From: Adhaeribacter aerolatus
GTDB taxonomy: Bacteria > Bacteroidota > Bacteroidia > Cytophagales > Hymenobacteraceae
Direction: 5' to 3'
Length of the DNA stretch: 64,000 nucleotides
Assembly: GCF_007991635.1 (NCBI RefSeq)
Contig: NZ_BJYS01000033.1
Span: 1-64,000, forward strand
The position numbers and the translations under genes were made by a program. Each line of letters begins with the position of its first letter. The first letter of the stretch is position 1. The notes beneath the pieces are model-generated. The model saw only the letters and a program-made list of their open reading frames with translations, was not told the origin of the DNA and searched no databases. Positions 26,906-36,299 of this stretch are shown here, piece by piece.

Positions 26906-27828
26906 TGGGTATAACCGGAAAATACGTTAAAAAGCGGCGCTCCTACCGTAAATTTATCCTGTTTCTGAAACGGCTGACTTTTCAGAACGGGCAGGTTTCG
27001 GTTTACGATGTGCTGGATGTATTATTAAACGAACTAAAACTCGATTCCATTACCAAGCGGGCTTCCTACATGGCGTTTAACTTTACGCTGTCTATGTTCC
27101 CGACCATTATCTTCCTGTTTACGCTTATTCCTTATATTCCTATTCCGGATTTAAACGTGAGCATCCTCAACTTTATGGAAGATTTTATGCCGAAAGAGAT
27201 GTACGAAGCTACGGCCGGCACTATCAACGATATTGTAAATATTCCTCGGGGGGGATTGTTATCCATCAACTTTCTGTTTGCTCTGGTGCTTTCTACCAAC
27301 GGCATTATGTCGTTGATGGATGCTTTTGACAAAAAATACAAAACTTTTCGGAAGCGAACCTACCTGCGCAAACGCATTATTGCCACGCTGTTAACTTTTG
27401 CTTTGTCCTTTATTCTGATAACGGCTATTGCAGCAATATTCTTCGGCACGTATATTCTGGATGTGCTGGTGTTTTACGAGGTAGTAACGGAGCGTTTCAC
27501 GTACTCGCTTATTGTTCTGCTTAAATACATTGCGGTAATCTTCCTGTTCCTGATTGCTACCTGCTCTATTTATTATTACGTGCCCGCCATTCACGACAAG
27601 TGGCCCTTCTTTTCGGCCGGGGCCGTGGTGGCTACCCTTTTAATATTTCTGGTTTCGTGGCTTTTTTCTTTATACATCAGCATTTTCGATACTTATAACC
27701 ATTTTTACGGTTCTATCGGGGCTTTGGTGGGTTTAATGATTTGGTTAGACTTTGTGTCGATGATTTTAATTCTGGGATTCGAAATTAACGTGAGCATCGA
27801 CTCGGTAACGAAACGATTTGAACGATAA
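26905..27828 (+). CDS. YihY/BrkB-family inner-membrane protein
   Basis: 307 residues with about six transmembrane helices. The family pattern is visible: RASYMAFNFTLSMFPTIIFLF in helix 1, RGGLLSINFLFALVLSTNGI, YYYVPAIHDKWPFFSAGAVVA and FYGSIGALVGLMIWLDFVSMILILGFEIN at the end (each is a separate stretch of the conserved core). These proteins were once misnamed ribonuclease BN; their function is still poorly known and may be transport. Start overlaps the thioesterase stop. Confidence 0.9.
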   Translation: MGITGKYVKKRRSYRKFILFLKRLTFQNGQVSVYDVLDVLLNELKLDSITKRASYMAFNFTLSMFPTIIFLFTLIPYIPIPDLNVSILNFMEDFMPKEMYEATAGTINDIVNIPRGGLLSINFLFALVLSTNGIMSLMDAFDKKYKTFRKRTYLRKRIIATLLTFALSFILITAIAAIFFGTYILDVLVFYEVVTERFTYSLIVLLKYIAVIFLFLIATCSIYYYVPAIHDKWPFFSAGAVVATLLIFLVSWLFSLYISIFDTYNHFYGSIGALVGLMIWLDFVSMILILGFEINVSIDSVTKRFER

Positions 27829-27910
27829 GGAATTATGAATTCAGAGCGACCTCCCGTAATATTTACCCAAATGTTTAACTAAAAAACCTGATAATTTTTT
27901 TCCGTATCAT

Positions 27911-27941
27911 TTTGAATATTTAAGTTAATCGTATACTTTTG
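27911..27941 (+). promoter_or_regulatory. Promoter of tRNA-Ser
   Basis: -33 TTTG at 27911-27914, 19-bp spacer, -7 TACTTTTG at 27934-27941: an exact match to the Bacteroidota consensus. The mature tRNA starts at 27951. Confidence 0.85.
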
Positions 27942-27950
27942 TTCCCACTT

Positions 27951-28035
27951 AGAGAGATGGCAGAGTGGTCGATTGCGGCGGTCTTGAAAACCGTTGACTG
28001 TAACAGGTCCGGGGGTTCGAATCCCTCTCTCTCTG
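27951..28035 (+). tRNA. tRNA-Ser (anticodon TGA)
   Basis: 85 nt, CCA not encoded. Acceptor AGAGAGA pairs with TCTCTCT (28028-28034), discriminator G. Anticodon stem GCGGT/ACCGT around loop CTTGAAA gives TGA; a long variable arm marks a class II tRNA; T arm GGGGG-TTCGAAT-CCCTC. Confidence 0.95.
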
Positions 28036-28044
28036 CTGAAAATT

Positions 28045-28079
28045 AAAAAGCCTGCAAATGAAAGTTTGCAGGCTTTTTT
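28045..28079 (+). terminator. Terminator of tRNA-Ser
   Basis: 14-bp perfect arms AAAAAGCCTGCAAA (28045-28058) and TTTGCAGGCTTTTT (28065-28078) with a T tract. Confidence 0.9.
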
Positions 28080-28150
28080 CATGTCTGGCTTTAGCGTCCC
28101 ATCCTTTAAAGAAGATACCTCACCCATATGCCAATGAGATTGGGGCTACA

Positions 28151-28345
28151 TTATTTAAGGTCTGCTTGTACAGGATATTCATCGAAGAAAAATTTTGTAC
28201 CATCAATCAATTCTACTTCCCTTATTAATTCTGATATCCCTGAACCAAGACATTCGTTAAATTTAGTTTTATTATTAAATCCTAAAATCGTCTTTTGTCG
28301 AACTATAGGTAAAATAACCCCAGTAGCCGAAAACCTTAATTGGGG
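28151..28345 (-). pseudogene. Possible C-terminal gene remnant, unknown family
   Basis: An open frame of 64 codons ends at TAA (28151-28153). It contains no start codon and is closed upstream by TAG (28346-28348). The composition is protein-like (GSGISELIREVELIDG, FFFDEYPVQADLK at the end), whereas the overlapping plus-strand frame is not. Family not recognised. It lies just beyond the tRNA-Ser terminator. Confidence 0.3.
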
Positions 28346-28465
28346 CTATTTTAAAACTGTTAAAAAAACAGTAGAGTTGTAAGCTTTGGGCAATGAAGGA
28401 AGCTAAGTGATAATCCTGTAACCAAAGCAACGCATAGGTATATAGTTTTGATAAGCACTTTATCC

Positions 28466-30940
28466 TTATTCATACTTTAACCAGGACGTTGCTTTACAAT
28501 CCCTACTCGAACTGAATCGGACCCAGCGTGCCTGGAATGAATCAGGGAAAGTATAGTCGATGGATTTTCCGGCTGGTACAGTTATTTCCTTATAGGTCAT
28601 CCAGGGCCCATGACCAATAGGCTCTACTTCCATCGTAAAAGTTACCGGCTCTTTCGCATCATGCGACAAGCTAAGTTTACGCTTATCGTAAAATCCAATC
28701 AGATAAGGGTCAGAGGCAATACCTTTCTTAACCTGGCTGTTTTTCCAGGGACCACCTTCGCCTTTGGGTTTACCCAACTTCCACAAATCGTCAATAGTAC
28801 CGGCCCACACACTAGCTTTGCCGTCGGTAGAACGGATGATATGCTCCGCGTTCACTTTAGAATTTGCCTCCACCCCGGTCATGACTAATAAGCCCCTATA
28901 AGAGGCGTAATCATGAATAGCTAAATTATGCGATGAAACCGGTCTTATTTTGGCAAACCCATCCGCGTTTTCGGCCGGTAATTCATAGAAGGTACCGTGG
29001 GCATTTAGTAAATCGCGTTCGGTGGCTACTTCGCGGCAAACCCGGAGCAGGCTATTATTGGTTAAGTTGGTATAATTGGCGTTACCAAGAGGGAGGCGCC
29101 ACCGGCGGCCCTGGTCATCTACCATCAGCACCGAGGATTCATCAACGGTCATGACTTTACCCGGAATTGCAAATTTTTCCCGGATAAATTGGGCGGTTTT
29201 GGAATCTTCTTTTTTTACGAGATTCATGTTTCCATCCAGTTCGTAGTAACCGCTCTCTTCAAACTTGCCATTAGTAATATTTCCAGCCAATAGGCCCAAG
29301 GCGCGGCGATCTTCGCCTAACCCAAACATTAAACCTCCGTTATAATTTGTCTTGCTTACAATGGCCAGGCCCTGAAATAAAGCGTTATCAGGGGTATTAA
29401 AGCGGCTTTCATCGGTGTAGGAGAAATGAACCGTAGCTTTCGTGCCTTTATCGCTGCTTACCCGTATCCACTCCCCTTTTTCGTTAGGTTCAAAAGGTAA
29501 GGCCACGGCTTTACCTGGTTCAGCTTTTATGGTTTTTAGGGTACTCCATTTTCCGTTGCCAGCACGGTCTACTTCAAATTTAAAAGCAGCAGCGGTATTG
29601 CCTTCGTTTAATACCCAAGCCATGCGGTTTTTCCAGCCCGCAAATAAAAATGGTTCAGAGGGCTTGTTCGCGGCGATTTGTTCCGATAACAACACGGCCC
29701 CTTCGGCGGTATTCGGACCTAATTTATCTGGCTGGTCAACCGAAGTAAACCAGAGGTTGGAATTAGACTGACCCGTACCTTCTATGTTGCCTTTGGCTTT
29801 CCGCTTATTTAAAAATTCCTTTTGTGCCGAATCATCACAACCAAATACCAATCCATCTTGCCAGCGGGTAAAATCGCCGATAACTTTTAAGTAAGCCGAC
29901 CGGGGACGAATACCGGCCGTATTTTTAGAAGTAAAGGTGCCGGGAAACCGCCAAAACATGCCGTGCATCGTCATTAAATAGTCAGGTTGGGCAGTGGTGC
30001 CGATATCGCGGATGCGGGGCCACTCGGTGTTCCAGCCGTGAGCGCCGTCGTAGCTGTGGCTGGCTTTAGGTAAACGGTAAAAAGACCAACCACCATTATC
30101 CCGCACCCCTAACAGTACCGATTTGTGGTCCCAGCCGGTGGCCCAAATAGGATCAGTAGCTGGGTTAGCATTGCCGTAAATGCCACCGGGTCCGGTTACT
30201 TCCACAAACTGGTTGCGGCGTACTATTTTCCAGTCCTTCCCGTTCCATTCGGCCAATGAACCGGCTTTAATATCAAATTTCTTCAGTGCCTCCGGGGAAT
30301 CTTCGCCATTGTTCGAATAAACCAAAACCCCTTGGCCCGAATAAGAACCTTTGCCGTGCGCACCCGGCAACAATGGACTAAATTGGCCGGCATCACTTTC
30401 TTTTCTAACTGTATTACCATCTACATACAGGGTTTTGGGTTTTAAAGTGTTTACGTCTATTTCGTAAAAACCTTCTTCCATGGTGGCGTTATAAACCATT
30501 TCTTTGGGATTGGTTAAATGCCTGGCGGTAGCCGTAATCCGGCCCGGAGCTGCTCCTTCGCCCTTGTAAGGAATTACCCTAACCTTGCGGTTGGCATCTA
30601 TTACATAGGGTCCAATAAAAAGCTGGCTGCTTTCTCGGTGTATCAAGCGGTTGGCCGGGGTGCCCCCAATACTCTCCTGCCGGACAGCCTGCTGCAGATC
30701 GGTGGTTATTTCGTACAACTTATCAGAAGAACCAAAAGGTAAATGCGGGCCGTAGGTTATTACATATAATCGGCCTGCCCAGGGCACCACCGCGCCCGTA
30801 CCGCACTCGCCCTCGTTGTTGTAATAAGCTAAATGGGGATAAATACCACTGTAAGAGGGCTCCTTTTGCTGGGCTAAAACCTGAATAGAACTACCAGCAA
30901 TGATAAAGGCCACTATGCAGGAAAGCTTAGATAATTTCAT
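28466..30940 (-). CDS. Large secreted protein of unknown function in the second SusCD locus
   Basis: 824 residues, signal peptide 1-24 cleaved after VLAQ. The body has many short beta motifs with aromatic and Gly/Asp turns, suggesting a beta-propeller. The C-terminal part is internally repeated: a module at about 420-490 (GKWSTLKTIKAEPGKAV ... GEWIRVSSDKGTKATVHFSY) recurs at about 755-824 (GPWMTYKEITVPAGKSI ... ARWVRFSSSRDCKATSWLKY), so two similar beta-sandwich-like domains are present. No glycoside hydrolase or lyase motif recognised. It is the last gene after SusD, 182 bp downstream, and so probably acts on or binds the imported substrate. Confidence 0.75.
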   Translation of the reverse strand: MKLSKLSCIVAFIIAGSSIQVLAQQKEPSYSGIYPHLAYYNNEGECGTGAVVPWAGRLYVITYGPHLPFGSSDKLYEITTDLQQAVRQESIGGTPANRLIHRESSQLFIGPYVIDANRKVRVIPYKGEGAAPGRITATARHLTNPKEMVYNATMEEGFYEIDVNTLKPKTLYVDGNTVRKESDAGQFSPLLPGAHGKGSYSGQGVLVYSNNGEDSPEALKKFDIKAGSLAEWNGKDWKIVRRNQFVEVTGPGGIYGNANPATDPIWATGWDHKSVLLGVRDNGGWSFYRLPKASHSYDGAHGWNTEWPRIRDIGTTAQPDYLMTMHGMFWRFPGTFTSKNTAGIRPRSAYLKVIGDFTRWQDGLVFGCDDSAQKEFLNKRKAKGNIEGTGQSNSNLWFTSVDQPDKLGPNTAEGAVLLSEQIAANKPSEPFLFAGWKNRMAWVLNEGNTAAAFKFEVDRAGNGKWSTLKTIKAEPGKAVALPFEPNEKGEWIRVSSDKGTKATVHFSYTDESRFNTPDNALFQGLAIVSKTNYNGGLMFGLGEDRRALGLLAGNITNGKFEESGYYELDGNMNLVKKEDSKTAQFIREKFAIPGKVMTVDESSVLMVDDQGRRWRLPLGNANYTNLTNNSLLRVCREVATERDLLNAHGTFYELPAENADGFAKIRPVSSHNLAIHDYASYRGLLVMTGVEANSKVNAEHIIRSTDGKASVWAGTIDDLWKLGKPKGEGGPWKNSQVKKGIASDPYLIGFYDKRKLSLSHDAKEPVTFTMEVEPIGHGPWMTYKEITVPAGKSIDYTFPDSFQARWVRFSSSRDCKATSWLKYE

Positions 30941-31122
30941 GCGTTAATTACATTATTTAATTAATGGAAAAATCGATTTTAGGTACAAGCTTGGCAACCG
31001 GAAGTGCGATTCATAAAACGACACTTCCGGCGACACAGCCTTATTAAACTTATGCTGATTTGGCGTTTCTGTTTTCTGAAATATTGTTTTTAAATCAGCT
31101 TTGGTATTAGTTTGTTTAGCTT

Positions 31123-32808
31123 TTAATAACCAGTATTTTGTGTGAGATTGGTATTTACGCGTCTTTCGGTTGCCGGAATAGGCCATAAATATTGTTTTGT
31201 TTTATCGAAATTGCGTATGGCCAAAACTTTAACATCGGAGAGTAAAGCCGAATAATCTGGAATACCATCTTCGTCGATGGTTGGTACGCCCGGGAAAGGC
31301 CATTTGGTGCGGTCTTGTTTATTCGGGTCGGGTAAACCTACGACGGGTTTGGTTAAAGCTTTTTCAGCAATTCCCCAACGGATTAAATCCATGTACCGCA
31401 GCCCCTCTTTCGCAAATTCTACCCGGCGTTCCCGCTTGATGATGGTTCTTAACCCATTTTTATCGGTGGTGGTAACAGCGGGGTATTTGTCGGTTTGGTT
31501 TACATTTACACTGTAAGCCCGGGCTCTTACCTGGTTTAAGGCATTCAGGGCCGCTGCATCTATCTCGCCAAGTTCAATCTTAGCTTCGGCATAGGTAAGC
31601 AGCATTTCGGCATAGCGTAAAATAATCTGGTCATTATCTTCCACTAACCGGTCGGCCCAGGTCAGGTCAACGCCTTTTTTCCATAACAAGCCGGTATAAC
31701 TGGCAAAGGTTGCTACCGCGCGGCTATCCAGGTTATTCACGAGCTGCCCGGTTTTATAATTTTTTACCCGCAGCGTATCCGGGTGTGGCTGGTACCGGAA
31801 GCCTAACCAGGTACTACCGATTTCTACAATGGAAGCAGCCAGTCGGGGGTCGCGGTTAGCGAAAGGCCGGCGGGGGTTATACAACGGCGATTCATCAATG
31901 GGCAAACCATCGGTCGCTTCGTAAGAATCCATTAATTCCCAGGTCGGAATCTGAGCGCCAAAACCGGTTGCATTCCGGGAAATCTGATCTTTAACAGCTG
32001 CCGTTTCGGTGAAAACACCTTGAGCCTGCGATCGCGGCACACTGATAATAATTTCTTTACTGGTTTCTGCGGCGGTTAAAAACAAATCGCGGTAGCTGGG
32101 GTGCAGGGCATATACGCCAGTGCCTGCTAAATCCATTACGGCTTTAGCGGCATCCCGCGCTTCGGCCCATTTGTCCATGTACAAGGCCGTACGGGCTTTA
32201 ATGGCCAGCGCCGCTCCTTTAGAAAAACGCCGCAATTCGCCGGAGCCATAAGTGGCCGGTAAATTTTCGGCGGCCCAGTCCAGCTCACTAAAAATAAACT
32301 GCAAAATTTCGTCTTTGCTGGCGCGGTTAAGCTTATACGATTCTTCCAGGCTTACCTGGTCCTTTAAAAAGGGCACATCGCCGAAATGCGTAATTAAACG
32401 GCTATACTGGTAGGCGCGCACAAACCGGGCTTCGGCTTCCAGGCGGGTCATGATGTTGGCCGGCGTATTATTTTTAGCCCGGTCTTTATTCGCCAGAAAA
32501 CTATTTACCCGGGCTATTTGCTTATAAGCATTGTTCCAGAAATTAAGCACGGCGCCATCATCGGCGTTAAGGGTTCCGTAGGTAACGGCATTCCCGCCCT
32601 GGGCCCGGTGCCAATAATTATCGGTGTATAGCTCATCGTCATTGCCAAAAAAGCCTGTCCGGTACAAATCGTTTACGGCTAATTCTAACTCCTTTTGGTT
32701 CGAATAAAAAGTACTGGTAGAACTTTCGGATAAGGGGTTCAGGTCCAAGTCGCTGCAACCGACCAAACCCGCCAGCATAACAACAGCTATAAATTTTATA
32801 CATTTCAT
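31123..32808 (-). CDS. SusD/RagB-family outer-membrane lipoprotein
   Basis: 561 residues. Lipobox GLVGC with Cys18, then SDLDLNPLSESSTSTFY, typical of RagB/SusD N-terminal domains; the C-terminal domain carries ILRYAEMLLTYAEAKIELGE, LNQVRARAY and IIKRERRVEFAKEGLRYMDL. It is the surface ligand-capturing partner of the adjacent SusC, whose stop is 13 bp upstream. The pair is led by a sigma/anti-sigma couple, so expression is likely induced by the transported substrate itself. Confidence 0.95.
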   Translation of the reverse strand: MKCIKFIAVVMLAGLVGCSDLDLNPLSESSTSTFYSNQKELELAVNDLYRTGFFGNDDELYTDNYWHRAQGGNAVTYGTLNADDGAVLNFWNNAYKQIARVNSFLANKDRAKNNTPANIMTRLEAEARFVRAYQYSRLITHFGDVPFLKDQVSLEESYKLNRASKDEILQFIFSELDWAAENLPATYGSGELRRFSKGAALAIKARTALYMDKWAEARDAAKAVMDLAGTGVYALHPSYRDLFLTAAETSKEIIISVPRSQAQGVFTETAAVKDQISRNATGFGAQIPTWELMDSYEATDGLPIDESPLYNPRRPFANRDPRLAASIVEIGSTWLGFRYQPHPDTLRVKNYKTGQLVNNLDSRAVATFASYTGLLWKKGVDLTWADRLVEDNDQIILRYAEMLLTYAEAKIELGEIDAAALNALNQVRARAYSVNVNQTDKYPAVTTTDKNGLRTIIKRERRVEFAKEGLRYMDLIRWGIAEKALTKPVVGLPDPNKQDRTKWPFPGVPTIDEDGIPDYSALLSDVKVLAIRNFDKTKQYLWPIPATERRVNTNLTQNTGY

Positions 32809-32821
32809 GGGATATGCGCTT

Positions 32822-35065
32822 TTAAAATTTAACAGATACTCCGCCCATCAGGGTAGTTACAATTGGGTAAGTAGAACCATCTACTTCGGGGTCCCAGCCC
32901 TTGGGGAATTTACTGAAGGACTTTAGATCGTTGGCCGCTACATAAACCCGCAAGCCTTGTAGCCGCAGGCGGCTGGTTAATACTTCGGGCAGGTTATAAC
33001 CTAAAGTCAGGTTTTTAACGCGGAGGTAAGAGCCATCCATCAGCCAATAATCCGACATCTGGTAATTATTGCCTTCGGAGGCTTTGGAAAGCCGCGGATA
33101 CTTAGCGCTTAAGTTTTGCTCGGGTGTATTGGTCAGGCTCCAGAAATTACCATCGATTTCGGCCGGTACATTGCCAAAGTTTTCGAGGAATGGTTGAATG
33201 ACATTACTGCCCAACTGGCGTTTTACTTTACCGACCCCTTGCAACACCAGGGTAAAATCCAGACCTTTAAAATCTAACCGAATGTTGCCGCCATAAATGT
33301 ACCGGGGCAAAGAGCCGCCCAAGAGTACTTTATCACCTTCGGGGGTAATTTTTCCGTCTTCGTTAATATCCACGTACCGGATGTCGCCGGGCTTGGTATT
33401 ATTATTTAACACGGGCGAATCTTTTACTTCTTCGGCGGTCTGGAATAATCCAGCCGATTTGTAACCAAACCATTCGTTAAATTCACCGCCTTCTAACTGG
33501 GCCTGGTCGCCCCGCATTTGGGTACCCTTCAGGTCCACAATTTGGGTTTTCGCATCAGATAAGTTAAGGTTTACCGAGTAGCCTAAAACGCCAATTCTAT
33601 CGCGCCAGCCGGTTGCCAGTTCCCAGCCCCGGGCGCTTACCATGCCGGCATTCTGATTAGGGTTATCGTAGCCCAGATACCGGGGAATATCCAGGGCAAG
33701 TAAAATATCGCGCGTTTTCTTATCGTATACATCGGCCGTCAAGGACAAACGGTTACCCAGGAATCCAGCGTCCAGGCCAAAATCAACCGATTGAGTAGTT
33801 TCCCAGGTAATATCTTCCACGGCGTATTTCACCTGCGCACCGGTGGTCTCGGTGGATATTTGGGTACCCCGGTAAAATAAAGCATTGTAGAACTGAATAG
33901 AGGACTGGTATGGATAATTGCCAATCCGCTCGTTGCCTACTACGCCCCAGGACCCACGTATTTTCAGAAAAGAAAGCGGGCGGACATTTTTCAGAAAACT
34001 TTCTTCCGAGAGGGTCCAGCCAGCCGAAAAAGATGGAAACAACGCCCAGCGGCGGTCCTGGTGGAACCGGGACGAACCATCGTAGCGTACATTACCCTGG
34101 ACATAATATTTATCGCGGAAGCTATATTTTAAACGGCTGAAAACCGAACGCAACGCCGACTCAGCAGCGCCACCGCTATTATTACGGAGTTCCAGATTAC
34201 CTACATCGAGAAAAGGGAAATTGTTAATGGTAAAGGAACCGCGCGAGGCGGATAAACCTTCGCTGTAATAGTAGTTTTCTTCGTAACCCAGCAAAGCATC
34301 CAGTTGATGGCTCTCTCTTATATTTTTAGAGTAGTTAGCCAAAAGTTGTCCGTTTATATAGCGAGACTCCGGCCGGCCTTCGGTTAACGTAGTATTGGCC
34401 TGGTTGGCATTTAATATTTTACCCGGATCGGCTACATCGGTAAACTGAATTACTTTCGAAAAAACTTTTGTTTTGTCAAAATTCAGGGTTGGCGAAACTA
34501 TAGCGGTAAGTGAAAGGTCATTGATCGGCTTAAAGTTAAAAGCTAACCGGCCGCCCATTTGGTTGTAAAAAGCCTCGTTAAATCCGCCGTCGTAAATTTG
34601 AGCCAGGGGATTACGGCCATCCTTGCCGGGGGCCCAGCGGCCATCTTCGTACTTATCGTCGTAAAAGCCCGGCAACACCCGAGAAGCGTAAATTGGGTTT
34701 TCGCCGGGTACTTCCTGGTTGTGGGTACGCTTGTAGAACAGGTCTAAATTAGCATTCAGGCTTTTATTGATGTTCATGTCATTGTTTATCCGGACGGTAT
34801 ACCGGTAATAAGCCCGATTGTCGTACAAGCCGTCTACTTTTGCATAACTCAAAGAAGCTTTTGTTTTGATTTTTTCGGTACCAATTGTAAAAGACAAATC
34901 GTGCATTTGCCGTGGTGCATAGCTTTTCAGCACTGTTTGCTGCCAATCAGTAGCCGGAAACTTATCAGGATCCTGGCGGTTGTTTTCTCTATAATTTTCT
35001 ATATGTTGCTGCGAATACAATGCCGCACCGCCATCGTTTGTCTGGTATTCGTTAAACAACTGCAT
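32822..35065 (-). CDS. SusC/RagA transporter, C-terminal part after a frameshift
   Basis: 747 residues: the remainder of the TonB-dependent transporter after the plug, starting just upstream of MQLFNEYQTNDGG and running through the barrel to the terminal VSVKF. It overlaps the N-terminal part by 14 bp in another frame. Translating this frame further upstream gives SEYVDVVRY before the Met, natural SusC sequence, so this is not an independent gene but the continuation of the reading frame at 35052-36176. If the frameshift is real, this part lacks a signal peptide and cannot reach the outer membrane. Confidence 0.85.
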   Translation of the reverse strand: MQLFNEYQTNDGGAALYSQQHIENYRENNRQDPDKFPATDWQQTVLKSYAPRQMHDLSFTIGTEKIKTKASLSYAKVDGLYDNRAYYRYTVRINNDMNINKSLNANLDLFYKRTHNQEVPGENPIYASRVLPGFYDDKYEDGRWAPGKDGRNPLAQIYDGGFNEAFYNQMGGRLAFNFKPINDLSLTAIVSPTLNFDKTKVFSKVIQFTDVADPGKILNANQANTTLTEGRPESRYINGQLLANYSKNIRESHQLDALLGYEENYYYSEGLSASRGSFTINNFPFLDVGNLELRNNSGGAAESALRSVFSRLKYSFRDKYYVQGNVRYDGSSRFHQDRRWALFPSFSAGWTLSEESFLKNVRPLSFLKIRGSWGVVGNERIGNYPYQSSIQFYNALFYRGTQISTETTGAQVKYAVEDITWETTQSVDFGLDAGFLGNRLSLTADVYDKKTRDILLALDIPRYLGYDNPNQNAGMVSARGWELATGWRDRIGVLGYSVNLNLSDAKTQIVDLKGTQMRGDQAQLEGGEFNEWFGYKSAGLFQTAEEVKDSPVLNNNTKPGDIRYVDINEDGKITPEGDKVLLGGSLPRYIYGGNIRLDFKGLDFTLVLQGVGKVKRQLGSNVIQPFLENFGNVPAEIDGNFWSLTNTPEQNLSAKYPRLSKASEGNNYQMSDYWLMDGSYLRVKNLTLGYNLPEVLTSRLRLQGLRVYVAANDLKSFSKFPKGWDPEVDGSTYPIVTTLMGGVSVKF

Positions 35066-36176
35066 GTACCGGACTACATCTACATACTCCGAAGTGGGTT
35101 GGGGTCTGTACGCCGTATTCGTAATTATATTCCAGGCTCGACTGACCGGCTTTGGCCCGTTTAGTGGTTACCAGAATTACGCCGGCTGCCGCTCTTGATC
35201 CGTAAATAGCCGCTGAAGCCGCATCTTTTAACACCGTAATACTTTCAATATCATTGGGGTTTACATTATTGATATTGTCGTTGGGTACCCCATCTATTAT
35301 GATAAGTGGATTATTTTCGCCGATGGTGGTAATACCCCGTAACCGGATGGTAGAAGTGGCTCCCGGCGCTCCGGAGTTGCGTGTAACCGTTACCCCTGGT
35401 ACACTTCCCTGCAGGGCTTCCGATACCTGCATGGCCCGGCGTTCCCCTACATCCTTGGCGTCGATGGTAGAAACCGCTCCCGTTATGTCTTTCTTTTGCT
35501 GGGTACCATAACCCACCACCACTACTTCCTCCAGCGATTTTACATCCGGGGCCATTGTTACATCAACTGTAGTTGCATTCTCAACGGCGACTTCCTTGGT
35601 TAAAAAACCAATGTAAGAGAAAACAATAGTGCCTCCATTATCCGGAACAGTCATAGAATACCTACCGGCAACATCAGTACTGGTTCCCATGGTGGTTCCT
35701 TTCAGCACAACTGTTACCCCTATTAAAGGCTCCCCGGCTTCAGAAATTACTTTCCCCGAAATAGTTAAATCTATCCTGGTATCTGAAATGAATTTTTGTC
35801 CTTCATTTTTACTTATTTCCTTGGGCTTGATGATGACTGTTTTATTTAAAATTTCATAGGTAAAAGGTTGCCCTTCAAAGCAATTTTTTAAAGCTTCGTC
35901 CAGGGTTACACCTTTTAATTGCAGGTTTACCGGCCTGGCTTTTTGCAGCAAATTAACCCGGTAAAAAAAAGAATAGCCGGTCTGCTTCCGCAAGGATTTA
36001 AATACCTTTTCCAAGGGTATATTATTCTCCGTTATGGTTATTTGTTGTGAAACTGCGCTCGCACTTACCTGAAGACAGATAACTGTAAGTAAAATAACAA
36101 GATTCATGATTAAAAATGGTTTGGGTGGATAAAAACAGAGGCGCCTTCCACTCTTGAAGAGTCGATTTAATTGCAT
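35052..36176 (-). CDS. SusC/RagA transporter with STN domain, N-terminal part before a frameshift
   Basis: 374 residues. Long signal peptide (about 1-43), STN domain about 45-115 (NNIPLEKVFKSLRKQTGYSFFY), carboxypeptidase-regulatory-like domain about 130-215, plug about 225-350 (VVVGYGTQQKKDITGAVS, RIRGITT-like segment, ALYGSRAAAGVILVTTK-type end). The STN domain contacts FecR in the periplasm and reports ligand uptake to the sigma factor; both partners are encoded upstream. The last 12 residues before the stop (HFGVCRCSPVHAVV region) are out of frame with the family, placing a one-base insertion near 35094-35104. Confidence 0.85.
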   Translation of the reverse strand: MQLNRLFKSGRRLCFYPPKPFLIMNLVILLTVICLQVSASAVSQQITITENNIPLEKVFKSLRKQTGYSFFYRVNLLQKARPVNLQLKGVTLDEALKNCFEGQPFTYEILNKTVIIKPKEISKNEGQKFISDTRIDLTISGKVISEAGEPLIGVTVVLKGTTMGTSTDVAGRYSMTVPDNGGTIVFSYIGFLTKEVAVENATTVDVTMAPDVKSLEEVVVVGYGTQQKKDITGAVSTIDAKDVGERRAMQVSEALQGSVPGVTVTRNSGAPGATSTIRLRGITTIGENNPLIIIDGVPNDNINNVNPNDIESITVLKDAASAAIYGSRAAAGVILVTTKRAKAGQSSLEYNYEYGVQTPTHFGVCRCSPVHAVV

Positions 36177-36299
36177 AAATTTGTTTTTAAGGTGAGGTAA
36201 TAGTATTCTTTCGCAAGGGTATTTAACCCGCAGCCTTTTGGTACCGGTGGTGTTGGCGCACTGCCGGTATTTTTATTTAAAGCGGCAAGGGTGTATTCA

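Noticed and set aside
28128-28382. 84-codon plus-strand frame after tRNA-Ser
   Set aside because: Composition is not protein-like; the opposite strand of the same stretch reads better as a gene remnant.
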